Shown piece by piece: positions 9,935 to 21,274 of a stretch of 64,000 nt of DNA. The DNA lies in assembly GCA_031763025.1 (NCBI GenBank), contig JASSKH010000006.1, positions 2,336,958-2,400,957 on the forward strand. Reading direction: 5' to 3'. Origin of the DNA: Macrocystis pyrifera (taxonomy: Eukaryota; Sar; Phaeophyceae; Laminariales; Laminariaceae). Under the pieces are notes generated by a model, which worked only from the letters and a program-made list of their open reading frames with translations, did no database searches and was not told the origin of the DNA. Positions within the stretch are counted from its first letter, which is position 1; every line of letters starts with the position of its first letter. The position numbers and the translations under genes were made by a program.

Positions 9935-11335
9935 TCAATCCACGCCTGGTATGTCCATCCCTCCTGTACATAGAGTAAATGTGCCGGTATATCGGAGTGC
10001 CGAACAGCCACAATGAATCGCGCCACAGAAAAGGCGACATGGAAACTTTTTCAAAATATTGGAAACTTGACAATGTTTGATGGTTTGATGAAAAGGAGAT
10101 AAAAAAAGTAAATACGAAGTGTTTGCGAAACAAATGTCTTTCAGAAATTCAATTTCCGTCGGCTAAAAAAAAAAATGAAAACCCTTCCCATCATGGATCT
10201 TGGTGTGTTCGTGTACGAGGTAAAACCAAACCCTGCGGGCGACGTCTCCGAAATCGAAGAGGCAAGTGAGTGGGGAGGGGCGGCAACGCGGCAAACCAAA
10301 AAAAGAGACAAAAAAAACAGCGTGGGGGAGGCAAATGGCAGCCCAGCAACGGTGTCGGCGACAGAGCAGATTTAAGCGCGGTGCCGCCACTGCCATCCCA
10401 CGACCGCAAGCAGCAGCACAGCAAGCGGCAGCTAGGGGTAGCACCAGCTTAAAGAACAAAATACATACATTATCAGCACCAACACCAACACCAACACCAA
10501 CTTCCATTTTTGCATTTTTTTTCGATTGCTGCTGCTTCTGCTACCGCGTTAAGGTGGAATCGAAATGATACACGAGCTGCCACGCTGTCGCGCTCTACAG
10601 GCGAGGCGGTACGAGCACGAGTACCGGTCCTTTCGGGACGACGCACTCTCCGCGACACCAAGCGAGAGCGTACCGTAGCAGCGGGCTGACCGGTGGCGCA
10701 ATCCAACGTCGACCGTCCGTCCGCGTTACACTCCAGCTGCACCTCTCGAGACTCTGTGCTCGCAGTGGTTACCGTGTTGTGTACGGCAAGCAGCATGATG
10801 CGTGGAGGCATGGGAGATGCTTGGTGTTTATACAATGGTTGTAAGCCAGCGGTATGGAGGGCAAAAACGTGCCGCATATTTCGCCACATTCTTGCCTTCG
10901 ATCGAGTACCTTTTTTTAGCCCATGTTCTCCAAGAATTTACCTCAAATCCTACTGTCGGTGTTGATTTTTGGGAAGGGAAGTAACAAAAAAGAAACACTC
11001 GCAAACACTCTTATCAATAACACACATACATAGATATTGTACATACTATTAATAGTATATATCAATACCATGAATAATAAGCGAACAAGTCTCTGCCCTT
11101 TGACAAACCTGGTATACTGTGCTACTTCCTGCTGTAATACCCTGTACGCGACGAGTACTTGCGTACTTACCATGTACTACAAAACAACAACAACAACTGC
11201 TGTATAATACCAGTCGTGCCAGGTATTATTAATAAGAAATTGAACTAAAATGCTTCGCGCTTCGTGTTCCTCGCCTAGGTGCTCGCGGACTGGGTCAAGC
11301 ACACGTGGCGTCCCTTTGTCCCGGTCATCTACATA
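9935..11335. other. Unassigned 1.4 kb with a CCAACA hexamer repeat
   Basis: A CCAACA hexamer repeat lies at about 10476-10501. Open frames at 10163-10507, 10473-10889 and others overlap on both strands and look accidental. No gene is recognised. Confidence 0.4.
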
Positions 11336-11344
11336 TAGGTGTGG

Positions 11345-11956
11345 TTGTGCTGAGCCTCCGCCGTTTTTTATTTTTATTTTTATTTTTATTTTTTGCTGCT
11401 TTATAAAAAAAAAATGTCTGTCTCGATTATGGCCGAAATCCCCCCCCAAAAAAAAAAACGGTTTTCGGCTCATTTACGCTTCAGAAAAGTTAAATCGACT
11501 TTAATAAAAAAAAAACCGGCGGACATCAAAACACATTTTTCGGCTTTTTCGGCTTCGGCTCCGAAAAAACAGTTTTTCGACCTCTTTGGCTCGATATATT
11601 AAAACTCGAAATCATGCAAATAGGCCCGTTCACACGGAAATGGGCTCTTGGTTTGTTGGGAGCAGGCTCGATCGGCGTGCATTAACAGCAGAGCGCTGCC
11701 CACATCGTCCAGCGGGCGTCATAAATCCGTGTTTGCAGCTCCCATTATTATTTTCACAGTAATTTGCGGTAGAAATAACAAATGGTAGGCGTTTTCGGGC
11801 AGGGGACAAGTGAAAACTGGAATTCGGCCCCCGGGACAACAAATAAGAAAATAAGCTCTCTCCCCCCAAATTCGGCTCGAAAAAAAAAACCCGGCCCGTT
11901 TTACCCCGAAATCGGCCTTTTCGGCCCTTCCGTCAAAAGCCGGCGGAGGCTCAGCC
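11345..11956. mobile_element. MULE-like non-autonomous DNA transposon
   Basis: TAGGTGTGG occurs at both edges (11336-11344 and 11957-11965), a perfect 9-bp target duplication. The element ends read GCTGAGCCTCCGCCG and its complement CGGCGGAGGCTCAGC. A 9-bp duplication is the hallmark of Mutator-like elements. The 612-bp interior is made of TTTTTATTTT and TCGGCTTTTTCGGC-like strings and has no transposase frame. Inverted ends are short (about 15 bp), which some MULE MITEs show. Confidence 0.75.
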
Positions 11957-11965
11957 TAGGTGTGG

Positions 11966-12539
11966 CGCGGTAGCACGTCAGACGTATCGAAGCTTGTTGA
12001 CGTTCTTATACACCATACGTATGACGTCATGGTACGCCACGCGAGACGACGCTAATATTAATAATAATAAGAATAATAATATTCGCCATTAATTAATAAT
12101 CGCTACGTAGTGTTGTGAGAGTCGGCAGGATGTCACGACTAACGGTATATAATAGGTGCCGCTGGCCAACTAACTCGAGTCGCTCGGCAAGTCGCCTGGC
12201 AAAGCCAACCGATGGAACGGTGACTTGCCGACTTGGGTCGATCTCGGGGTTGCGCGCCGCCGCCGAGTATTGTTAATAGCCGCGCTAAACAAGAACCAGT
12301 ATTTTGGTAAACCTCGAAAACATTTTAATCACTTCGGCTTCTCGCGATCTCGAGCCAACCCCGAGGAGGGGCAGACAGGGTCTCCTCTACGTATTGTGGC
12401 GTGTGTACACTATTAAAAGACTATTAATAGCGTGTGTGCCTTAGAATAGAGTTGCACCACCTTGAGAAAACAACCTCGGGGTACTCGCGAGTATTTGGAG
12501 CCCGAGAATTTGTATGGCATTCAGTATATGATACTAAAA

Positions 12540-12575
<36 letters not shown>

Positions 12576-12979
12576 AGGCATTTGGAATTAGAAGTACTAA
12601 AACCCATACGATGTAAACTGGGCATTTTAAAACCCATTAGCACTTCATTTATATGGCGTTTAGTATACCATACTAAAATCCATAGAAAAAGCGCGGAAAA
12701 TTGGCGTGTATTTGCTCGTTCGGCCGCGAGAGAGCTCGCAGGGCTGCAGCTCTAAGGAGTGGCGTGGCGTGGTAGGCACAACTCGACGCGGGTCAACGAG
12801 GGGAGAGAAAATCGTGACAAACGGCAGCAGGAACAACACGCCCACAGAAAACAAACCACGTACGTGCGTCTGCTTGCTGCTGTACCGGTACCAGCGACCA
12901 CTCTGGCCGGCAGTGTGGCAACCGTTTGGGCTCCGATACGTAGATCAGGCGGAGCAACAAGGGCGACGAACTTTTAGAT
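11966..12979. other. Unassigned 1 kb with TA microsatellite
   Basis: An (AT)n run lies at 12543-12571 and AATAAT repeats near 12060. TATGGCATTCAGTATATGAT and GGCGTTTAGTATACCATACT flank the AT run as loosely related strings. No gene seen. Confidence 0.4.
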
Positions 12980-13068
12980 GTTGCAGGCCCGTTTTGGTGA
13001 CAAAACTGCTCAGAATTTGAGTGCTTTGTCCCCGAAACGGGACACTCTACTGCAGTCCTAGAGGGGTC
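12980..13068. repeat. M2 hairpin repeat, copy 7
   Basis: GCCCGTTTTGGTGACAAAAC and TTTGTCCCCGAAACGGGACA pair. CTGCAGTCCTAGAGGGGTC follows as the outer right edge. Confidence 0.8.
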
Positions 13069-13083
13069 AAGATCCCAGAGAAC

Positions 13084-13196
13084 TATTTACGGGGGTCCAT
13101 AGTTAACGGGACCAAGTTTTGCTAGTAAAAATAGGTAAATGTATAGGTTTTTATGTGTACCATAGGTCATATTAACTGTGTACCCCCGTACGTAAT
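13084..13196 (-). mobile_element. M1 MITE, copy 5
   Basis: TATTTACGGGGGTCCATAG on the left. The right end has a CGTA insertion (CCCCCGTACGTAATA), so the arms are slightly unequal. It lies 15 bp from an M2 copy. Confidence 0.85.
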
Positions 13197-14347
13197 ACTA
13201 CAAAATCACAACCCAGCACATCGCATTCCGTACGTTTAAATTTATCATGTTTGCGATGTTCAGATTCTGGTTCGGTTCGGTTCGTTTTTTTTTTTTTTTT
13301 CTATTCCCCCGATCCCCATAAAAATATCAACTTCCAAAAAAAAATCGAGATGAAAAATCGGGGACGAAAACCCCCGTATCTTCTAATTTTTCTCTCGGAT
13401 TGGGTTTTTTTTTTTTTTTTTCGGGTTTGGGATGGAAAAATAATCCCGTTGGCTAGGAGATGCCGAGTTGCCTCCCTCGAATGAAAAACCCATCGCATGA
13501 GCAAGAAACCCGATCATCTACTCTGTACGTCACGTGCGCACAGCGTACAGCAGCAGCCAGAAGGAGGGGGGGGGCATGGCACATGGGTTGCCTCACACCA
13601 CCAAGCTATTTTAACCAAGCGCACGGCCCATTTGGCGAGGCCGTGCCAACGCGAGGCCCTCCGCGAAGACCGGCAAAGCCATGCGGCGGAGGGGCTGGCA
13701 GGGTGCGGCTGCAACATCGTTGACGACGCCGTGTGCGTTGTGGACTGCTGCTCAAGCCGTTGCTCTGTGCTGCTTATTTTTGTAGCGGGCGCGAGCGGTC
13801 AACGAAGTATAAATGGTAATACTCTGGGCTCTGGGGCGTGTGACCGCACCAACAGCACACCCACGCACGCACGCACTGGCTGGACAACGTGCCCCGATCA
13901 CATCGATTGACACTCTAGGCTTGACTGCAATAAAGCACAGAGCACACACACAGCGAGAAGCAACCAGTTTGCACGAATCGGCTGACGTTCCGTTTTCCAT
14001 ACTTTTAATTTCGTTACGACTTGTGGCTTGTTGCTGTATTCCGAATTTCCTGGAAATTTATTTCCACTTCAAAAACCAAAATGATCATTTTTGGGTTCTC
14101 CCAAGCAGTTTAAAAAAAAACCCGATTCTGTTTTGGAACATCCGAATAGCTCTTGGGTGCCAACCCGAACCACAACTTGGTCTTCGGCACACACCCTATT
14201 TACAGATATATACATTTGTATGAGTACATCGTGCCTGCTGTGGCGGTACCCCTTGCCTACTGCTGTGGTGCAATTATTCCCAGCGAACATGGAATTAGAG
14301 AGACCATTTTGCAAGTCATTTTTTTCCAACGGTGAAACATTCTCTCG
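13197..14347. other. Unassigned, poly-T patches and overlapping frames
   Basis: T runs at 13286-13301 and 13407-13421. Open frames at 13497-13910 (plus) and 13514-13717 (minus) share the same DNA and show no domain. Confidence 0.35.
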
Positions 14348-14712
14348 GTGCTTCTTTTTTTTATTTTTATTTTTTTAATCATCACTTTTACTTTCCATCC
14401 TACATAACTCGTAGGAGGTTTTACCCTCAGCGATCTTCTGGACAAGCCGTGGTCACAGGTGTCGTCCCTTCTCCCCCCCGGTACGTGCCTTTGTTTTTTT
14501 ATCGCGCATAGATAGGGTTCAGCATTCTCAGTGTTCGTCGATTTTCATCGGATGTACAGCTAACTCACGCTCTCGCGCTTTCCGCCAAACAATTTTATGC
14601 AATAAAAAGTCCCTACGAGCATGCACTCGGTGAGACTCGAACCCACGAAATTGATCTTGATAGGATAGGCTCGCGGACCACCTACCAAGCCACCAGGGAC
14701 GCCGGATGCTAC
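14348..14712 (-). mobile_element. SINE-A copy 3, full length
   Basis: On the minus strand it begins GGCGTCCCTGGTGGCTTGG, continues TAGGTGG (A-box-like) and GTGGGTTCGAGTCTCACC (B-box-like, ~60 bp downstream), then the unique body, and ends in an A-rich tail (T-rich on the plus strand, 14348-14378). A tRNA-like Pol III head, a unique body and an A tail define a SINE. The parent tRNA is not identified. Confidence 0.85.
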
Positions 14713-15003
14713 GTACGTCTGGTACCTGGTATGTACGTAAAACATGTGCCAAGTCTATTTCCAAGTAATTTGGGAAATGTGACCCTTTTATCTAGTACAG
14801 GCAGGACGCCTTATTAGGCCGAGTAACAGAAGAGAGGCAGGCGGAGATTTACAGGAAAATAAGAAAATCGGGAGTGTCTACACTGAAGCTCACGTAGAAC
14901 GCACCCACTCCCAAAATAAGAGGTCCAGCCTGGGCCAGCTTTCTCGATTATTATCAGGCGTTCTGTGCTATTACTCTGTGCTGCACTGCTGTAGAAAAAC
15001 GGA

Positions 15004-15378
15004 CGTCGTCCCCGGTGGCTTGGTAGGTGGCCCGCGTCCCTACTCAAGATCAATTTCGTGGGTTCGGGTCTCACCGGGTGCCTACTCGTAGGGACTTTTT
15101 CTTGCATAAAAGATGACTAGCGGAAAGCCCAAGGGCGTGAGTTAGCAACATTCGATGAAAATGAACGAGTAGTGGGAATGTTGAACCCTGTGCGCGTTTT
15201 TTAAAACTGTAAGGCACGTACCCGGGGGGAGAAGGGAACGGACGACACCTACGATCACGGCCAATCCAGAAGTTCGCCCAGGGTAAAACCTCCTACCAGG
15301 TACGAGTTAATGTAAGCTGGGAAGTGAAAGTGACGGATAAAAAAAAAAAAAAAATAACAAAAAAATAACAAAAAAAAA
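15004..15378 (+). mobile_element. SINE-A copy 4, full length, poly-A tail
   Basis: Best plus-strand reference copy. The head has CCCGGTGGCTTGGTAGGTGG and GTGGGTTCGGGTCTCACCG. The body includes the intact CGGGGGGAGAAGG tract near 15222. The tail is A16 at 15339-15354, followed by TAAC-interrupted A runs to 15378. The box spacing and sequence fit internal Pol III promoter elements. Confidence 0.9.
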
Positions 15379-15382
15379 GCAA

Positions 15383-15421
15383 AGTGGTTTGACCCCGAAA
15401 CGGCCGTGCAGCCCAGGGGGG
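15383..15421. repeat. M2 half copy 8
   Basis: GGTTTGACCCCGAAACGGCC and GTGCAGCCCAGGGG resemble the right arm. No left arm is present because the SINE-A tail adjoins. Confidence 0.5.
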
Positions 15422-15836
15422 GATGACAAAACCTTCTAAATTAACATATTTCGAGAGGATAATAGATACTCATACTGGGGGCGGGAGGACGCTGCTGTAT
15501 CCTGCGAGCTGCCAGCTGACGCGTTTGATCCACCTCGAGACCGTCAGGAATTATCTGCGAGCGGAGACTGCGCGCCCGGTACAGAGTACCGAGGGCAAGA
15601 CTTTTCGTCTTCTTCGGCATTCGATCCTTGGGATATAATAACCAGGTACTATTAATATGAATACTACTGCCGCTGACTGTATCAGGTATCAAGTCAAGGA
15701 AATCATAAAAGGAAAAGAAAAACGACGAGGCACCTTTCCTTTCTCACAGCAGTCCGCTGCTCATGTAAAAAACTTCACGGCGGTACGTGTTAAAATTCCA
15801 CAACTCTGTCCGCAATCACAACGAGTGCTCGGCTAC
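15422..15836. other. Unassigned spacer
   Basis: Open frames 15423-15638 and 15441-15692 oppose each other and have no recognisable motif. Confidence 0.35.
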
Positions 15837-15945
15837 TATTACGGGGGACCATAGTAAATAGGACCAAATATTGTTAGTAAAAATAGTCGAATATATAGTT
15901 TTTTATGTACACCATAGGTCCTATTAACTATGGACCCCCGTAATA
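15837..15945 (-). mobile_element. M1 MITE, copy 6 (near-consensus)
   Basis: TATTACGGGGGACCATAG to CTATGGACCCCCGTAATA, 109 bp. Both edges retain TA. Confidence 0.9.
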
Positions 15946-17223
15946 GTACGGCTTGCTATAACAGGCTTTTGTAAAGTACGTACTGCTGCTGTACTTACAA
16001 CATCATACTCGCATTATCCCTCTGGTACGTACGATGTCCTACTCGTGCTCTGTCTGGTGGGTTGTACGTATGTATGTTTTGTCAGCCAGCACCGCTGTCA
16101 AAAACATATCAATACGTACACAATACGTACTTTCACTTGGTACGTACGTACGTACTGCTGTAGGACATCCTGGTTGCTGAGCGGAAACAATGGCCGCAGC
16201 AGCAGCAAGCAGCGGTGTCACAACACGATACCAGGTACAACAATGCAACCCACAAAGCACCTGTAAAGGTCCTCCTCCTTTTCTCGTACTACAGCAGTAC
16301 GTACGAGCTACGAGTACCTAAACACCAGGTATCCTTGAGGTACCGGTACTTGCTGCTGTAATCTCTAGCTCAGGAGATAGCACGCACAGACAGCGCAGGG
16401 GAAACAACCACAAAGTCAGGAGACAGACACACCATACACAGACGCGCTCAGACAGGTACTGTACAGACAAACAGGCAGACACATGGGTAGGCAGACAAAC
16501 GGGGGTACATGTAATAGGCACACAGCCCCCGCCCCCCTCGCCCACAATGACCCGGTGGCTCTCAGACCTATTGCTCGTACGTCGTACCTTGCCTTGGGTA
16601 CGTGATACCCCTCTCTGCGAAGCAATCAACGCTGAAACCAAAATCAGAATCAACCTTTCTTTGGTGACGAGGTGGCATGCTGACTTTGACTCTCCATTCT
16701 CCACTCAACAGAGGAGTGCTTTAATCTGTTATTGCCCGCCGTGCGCGGCCGCTCTCAGCGTCGTCGACAGGATCCGTGCGGCAGCACCAGAGGCCACTAG
16801 ATCGATAGGGTACGTAGGGAGCCTGTGTAGCAAATCGGGGAGTTCTCTCTGTTCTCTGTCTGTCGCTATCTCTCACACACCCAGACTCACCGTTCTGCGC
16901 GCGCACGTGGGTCCCCTTCTTTGCTATTTTTTCCGTTCTTCTTCGCGTCTTTCGCCTGGGCCTTCAGCCGGTCCCGGTCTCGTTGGTTTCCGCGTGCCAT
17001 TGACTCTGAGTAGGCCCGCACCTCACTCCGGTACGAGACGAGAGACGATGCCGGTTACTGCTTCGGTTCGGAAGAGATGGGGAGTGGAGTGGAGACGATG
17101 GGCTGGCAGCCCGCCGGGTTTGGCCAAAAATCCCTAAATAACTTCCCTATAGTATCACGCCAAACAACATTATTGAAACCCCTGGATCCAAAATGTAACA
17201 ATATTTGAAACAATGGGAATGAC
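15946..17223. other. Unassigned 1.3 kb rich in GTAC/CAGCAG words
   Basis: Contains TACTGCTGTA at 16156-16165 and TACAGCAGTA near 16291, plus runs of GTACGTAC. The 196-residue frame 16547-17137 (plus) is the longest here. It is Arg/Ser-rich with no motif, and a 128-residue frame overlaps it on the other strand. A real gene is not excluded but not supported. Confidence 0.4.
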
Positions 17224-17331
17224 TATTACGGGGTACATAGTTAATAGGACCTATAGTATACATAAAAACCTATATATTTAGGTATTTTCAATAACAAATT
17301 TTGATCCTATTTACTATGGTCCCCCGTAATA
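17224..17331 (+). mobile_element. M1 MITE, copy 7
   Basis: TATTACGGGGTACATAGTTA to ACTATGGTCCCCCGTAATA. One G is missing from the left G run. Confidence 0.9.
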
Positions 17332-18296
17332 GGCCTAGCAGCCATTCCCATTGATTTGAAAACTGAACGATCAAAAGCTGAAAGATCAACAAGATTGAAA
17401 GGACACAGGATCAACGTATACCCCGGTATAACCACCTGGTGCTTACGCGTAACTACTACTGTATATCCTTGTATCTTTTGCGCACTTGGCGGTTGATATT
17501 TGGCATTGTCGGTTGTGGACAGGGGTTGGCAACTGGCAGGGGGCAGGATCTCCAATAGAGCTACCAGTACCTCCCTGGTGCGCGCGAGTACGAGCAGGCC
17601 ATGTGACACGTACTACTTCTTCTGCTGTGGCACGAGTGTTTTTTTTTTTATTCATCTCCAAGTAAGCTGTACGTGCTGCCGTCGAGCAGCTATTTATTCA
17701 GAGCTGTCGTCACATACTATTGATACAATGTCATGCAGACGTTTATCCGGGGTCTGCGGCGCGGTGGCTAATGCCAGTTGCGGTGTGTGTGGTAAATCTC
17801 AACGGCGGCGGAGCAAGCACCCCGCATATTATGCAGCAGCAACGTAGCATCAACAACGGCATGCTGCAGCAGCAAGCAGTACACCCGCGTGACGGAAAAC
17901 AGATACGAATAGATGGTCGAGAGATTTGGACAGGTGTGATGACGTTAATGGTTCGATCCGGTGTGGGTGCCGTCTATCCCGGGGGTCTCTGTATGAATAT
18001 TCTGTGTAGACTGCCATCAGGTACCAGGTGTTCGTTGTTTGCCGGTGCAGGTAAAATGTTCGTTTCAAACTTCACTGATACGTTGACCGTTCATATACAG
18101 CAATCAATGTACGCATATCGGGAATCCAGACCCCCGACCCCCCTCCTCCGGTTGCTGTTGTTGCCACATGAACTCATCGCCAAAAATCTAGTCCGTAGCC
18201 ACAAGACAGGTTCCAATAACTCTGGGGTGGAAGAACACAGGGAGGGGTACCTCAAGGAAAAATAGAACAGTACAACCTGGCATGCGTACACAAACA
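17332..18296. other. Unassigned 1 kb
   Basis: The 181-residue frame 17720-18265 (plus) has no recognised domain. It ends in DNA with a C-rich string just before the SINE-A tail. TACCAGGTG/CATCAGGTACCAGG words occur near 18016. No gene called. Confidence 0.35.
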
Positions 18297-18633
18297 TTTT
18301 TTTTTTTTTTTTTCATCATTTTTACTTTCCAGCTCACTCGTAGGAAGTTTTACCCTCGACGATCTTCTGGACAAGCCGTGGTCACAGGTGTCGTCCCTTC
18401 TCCCCCCCGGTACATGCCTTTATTTTTTGTCGCGCATAGGGTTCAGCATTCCCACTGCTCGTCGATTTTCATCGAATTTAGCCAACTCACGCTTTCGCGC
18501 TTTCCGCTTATCAATTTTTTATGCAAAAAAAAGTCCCTATATATGAGCAAGCACTCTGTGACACTTGAACCCACGAAAAAATTGATCTTAACGGGCACGC
18601 GGACCACCTACCAAGCCACCGGGGACGCCGGCT
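18297..18633 (-). mobile_element. SINE-A copy 5, full length
   Basis: The T run at 18297-18314 is the complement of the A tail. The head ends at GGCGTCCCCGGTGGCTTGG on the minus strand, with TAGGTGGTCCGCG after it and GTGGGTTCAAGTGTCACAG as a weakened B box. It is less conserved in the head than the copy at 15 kb. Confidence 0.85.
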
Positions 18634-18779
18634 ACATTATTACAGCTGAATGAAGCGCGCATCGTGCACCTCAAAAAAGAAGAAAAAAAAACCCCAGTGA
18701 AGTCAACAGACATTACGCGTAGGCAATGGATAGATGCATCGTGTACTCGTACGTTGTACAAAGTCGAGACTGAAACCGA

Positions 18780-18905
18780 GGGGATGAGAAAAAAAAAAAA
18801 CAAGTTGAAAATTGTAATCAAGTCAAATGGAATCAAATGAGATGAAATCAAACTAAACCAAAAATTAAATGTAATCAAATCGAATTAAATCAAATCGAAA
18901 GGAAA
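18780..18905. repeat. AAATC/AATCAAA-type simple repeat
   Basis: Irregular repetition of AAATCAAAT, GAATCAAATG and related words over about 125 bp. Confidence 0.6.
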
Positions 18906-19199
18906 AAGAGGAGAAAACGATGAAAATGATGAAAACAAATAATACCGTGTGTACGCGCCTGGTACGTATGCTTGTTCAATACCCAAGAGAAAACTCAAGA
19001 TATTACGCAAGAAGAGAAAGAGCGCAAGAGAATACGCAGACTTGCGTTCTCGCCGACAGGTTGATTGAGGGGCGGGGAGGTGGCAAAAAGGGGAAAACAC
19101 ACACAACAGAATACATCAAAGTAGGAGATACAAAAGCTACGAATACGCAGGCGCGTACAAAAGAAGCAAAACAACAGAAGAGACCCACAGGAAAGATCA

Positions 19200-19305
19200 A
19201 GAAAGAAAGCAAGAAAGCAAGCAAGCACGAAAGAAAGAAAGAGAGAAAGAAAGAGAGAAAGAAAGAAAGAAAGAAAGAAAGAGAGGAAGAGAGAAAGAGA
19301 GAAAC
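19200..19305. repeat. GAAA tetranucleotide microsatellite
   Basis: Interrupted (GAAA)n and (AAGC)n. The K/E-rich frame at 18920-19387 arises from it. Confidence 0.8.
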
Positions 19306-19444
19306 AAATAGAGAAAACAGAGGGAAGCGACAGGCAGGCACTGGAGACATAAATAAAGACGACGGAGTCCGGACGGCTCTACGGTAACTTACTCAGTACG
19401 CTGGGAAGACGCGCATCAAGACGATGATGATCATGCCCGGTCGT

Positions 19445-19552
19445 CATTATTTCACGCAGAAAACGCTCCGCCTCGAAAATGATGCATGCGTACTCAATGG
19501 TCAAATTACAAAGGCAAGCGGAAAATGACTACGCCCCCGCCCCCCCCTCCCG
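19445..19552 (+). mobile_element. LINE-C 3' end fragment with C-rich tail
   Basis: CTCAATGGTCAAATTACAAA and GGCAAGCGGAAAATGACTAC match the 3' terminus of LINE-C (compare 24090-24140), followed by CGCCCCCGCCCCCCCC. The coding part is gone. Confidence 0.6.
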
Positions 19553-19735
19553 CCCTCCGCTACCCTCCGCGTGAAAACCCGACGTGCTCCGTCCCGGCAT
19601 TGCAGGGATGCGAGCGTCTATGATATTAGGGCTATGCCCATTCTTGACATGCGCATCCAGAGGTACGCAGGACTGTGGATGCTCGTGTTCTTTCCTTTCC
19701 GACTGTAACCCCCCCCCGCCCCCCCTCGGTGTAGA
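19553..19735 (+). mobile_element. CR fragment placed in a LINE-C C tail
   Basis: GTGAAAACCCGACGTGCTCC and GTCCCGGCATTGCAGGGATG (19571-19620) are CR. The fragment follows a C-rich run that ends LINE-C. The terminal part diverges after GCGAGCGTCTATG, and a C-rich run closes it near 19710-19727. Confidence 0.6.
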
Positions 19736-19897
19736 TGTGCCTGTAATAGGTTCGGTGTTTCGACATTTTCTCAGTCCTCTTGATCCCCCCTCTCCCCGTT
19801 CATCTCCGCGGGTGTGACTAAAGTAACCGCTCAGACAAAGGTACACAGAATTTTTGGATTACCTTCGATCTGCCCTTCTTCGAAACACGCTTCGACC

Positions 19898-19986
19898 CCA
19901 TGCCCCCCCCCCCCCCCTCCTTGCTCCGTCTCGAAAGGGATGCGTGGTCAACGCTCAAATGACTAAGGCAAGAAACAAATGAGTAC

Positions 19987-20081
<95 letters not shown>
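19898..20081 (+). mobile_element. Severely truncated LINE-C 3' end with a 94-C tail
   Basis: A C run (about 19903-19917) is followed by CTCCTTGCTCCGTCTCG, then AAAGGGATGCGTGGTCAACG, AAATGACTAAGGCAAG and AAATGAGTACA. The sequence then runs uninterrupted C from 19988 to 20081. Only ~60 bp of LINE remain between two C tracts. The proline/glycine frames across the run are translation of the homopolymer. Confidence 0.8.
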
Positions 20082-20082
<1 letters not shown>

Positions 20083-20479
20083 CCCCCTCCTCCCTCGCCT
20101 GCTCGTCAGGGATGTGGTGGTAGTAGCGGTGGTGTATGACGATTCCCGAGTCCGTTGTGGGTACGAGGCCTGCTTTCTATTTCCTTTTCGAGACATCCCT
20201 AAACCCCGTTGGAACCCCCGAGATGGCGGACCAGCACAACGACATCTTCGGCATTTTTCCCACCGTCTACGAAGAGTGTGAGTGCCCCGCAGTGCGGGTA
20301 GGGTCATGCTGCGCCCGTGGTCACACGACCCCCTCGCATCAACCATTGTAACTCGAGCACCAACCATCGTACCATCCACCCCAAATACGTACAGTGACCG
20401 TTTTGCTGTGACCGTTTTTTTTAATCGTCTTTTTTTTTTTTTCACCCTCTGAAGCCCGAAGAGGGCCAAGGAGGAGGCT
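20082..20479. other. Unassigned spacer
   Basis: Short frames 19979-20281 and 20136-20351 run out of the C tract or are too short to judge. Nothing recognised. Confidence 0.35.
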
Positions 20480-20720
20480 TCGTAGTCTCACCGGGGTCTT
20501 GTTGGCGCGCGGGGGTGGGTTTTATAGGAACCGCGTACATATCCGACTCGTGTTTTTTTTTTTCGTGGAACCGGCGTTCCCCTGAATCGGTATATTCCGT
20601 GTTGTTGCATATAGATGCACAACTCATCAGGGTGGGCTAGTGTTGTGGCATCGCCCTGAAAAATTCTGCCGAGGCCCAGTAATGGGAAAACGGGAATTGA
20701 TGGCGGTTTACGTAAATAGG
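20480..20720 (+). repeat. Dispersed repeat R, copy 1
   Basis: CTTCGTAGTCTCACCGGGG, GGGGGTGGGTTTTATAGGAA and CAACTCATCAGGGTGGGCT have ordered counterparts at 33060-33290. The type of element is unknown. Confidence 0.55.
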
Positions 20721-20835
20721 AAATGCCGAGGGGGGGAGGGGGGGAGGTGGGGTTTTTGAGCGAGATATCTGGAAATGTTCCAGAAGAGCTGGGCGCCGTA
20801 AAGAGGGCAGGCGGGGAAGAAGTGTGTGCTCAATT

Positions 20836-21045
20836 GTCATTCATGGCCGTAGTCGTATTACCATAGACTCCCGCACCCCTGCAATGCCGAGACGGAGAGC
20901 ACGTTGGGTTCTCACCGACAAGGCAGGCGTTGCTTACACCAAACGCGAAGCGTCGTAAGGTGTTCCGCGGGTCGCGTGAAGGGTGAGCTGCATCCTACTG
21001 AAAACCGATTTTGAGGCGGGCTTGCACGTGGACGGCAGTTTCAGG
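20836..21045 (-). mobile_element. CR retroposon fragment
   Basis: Minus-strand CR body: CATGGCCGTAGTCGTATTAC through GGTGAGCTGCATCCTACTGA and GGCGGGCTTGCACGTGGA on the plus strand. The C-tail end is at the left but carries no intact homopolymer here. Confidence 0.75.
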
Positions 21046-21274
21046 GGCGTCCTCATTTGTTGGTTGCCTTAGGCATTTGACCATCGATCACGCCTTTCTT
21101 TCGAGACAGAGCACCGTTCCTGCTCCTAATAGAGACACCTTCAAGAGTTGGACGCTCACTCCGTTGTTTCCATAGCAGTCTCATTTAGCTAATATTATCC
21201 CCTTCCGGTTTCGCCGCCTTTGGTCACCATCCATCTCCCAGAATAGTGATCGTTTCTCGTTACTTCTGTATATA

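Noticed and set aside
16547-17137. 196-residue plus-strand frame
   Set aside because: No domain, a long opposing frame and no flanking gene signals. Left unassigned rather than called.
19963-20469. 168-residue Gly-rich frame (minus) and 100-residue Pro-rich frame (plus)
   Set aside because: Both are translations of the 94-C homopolymer.
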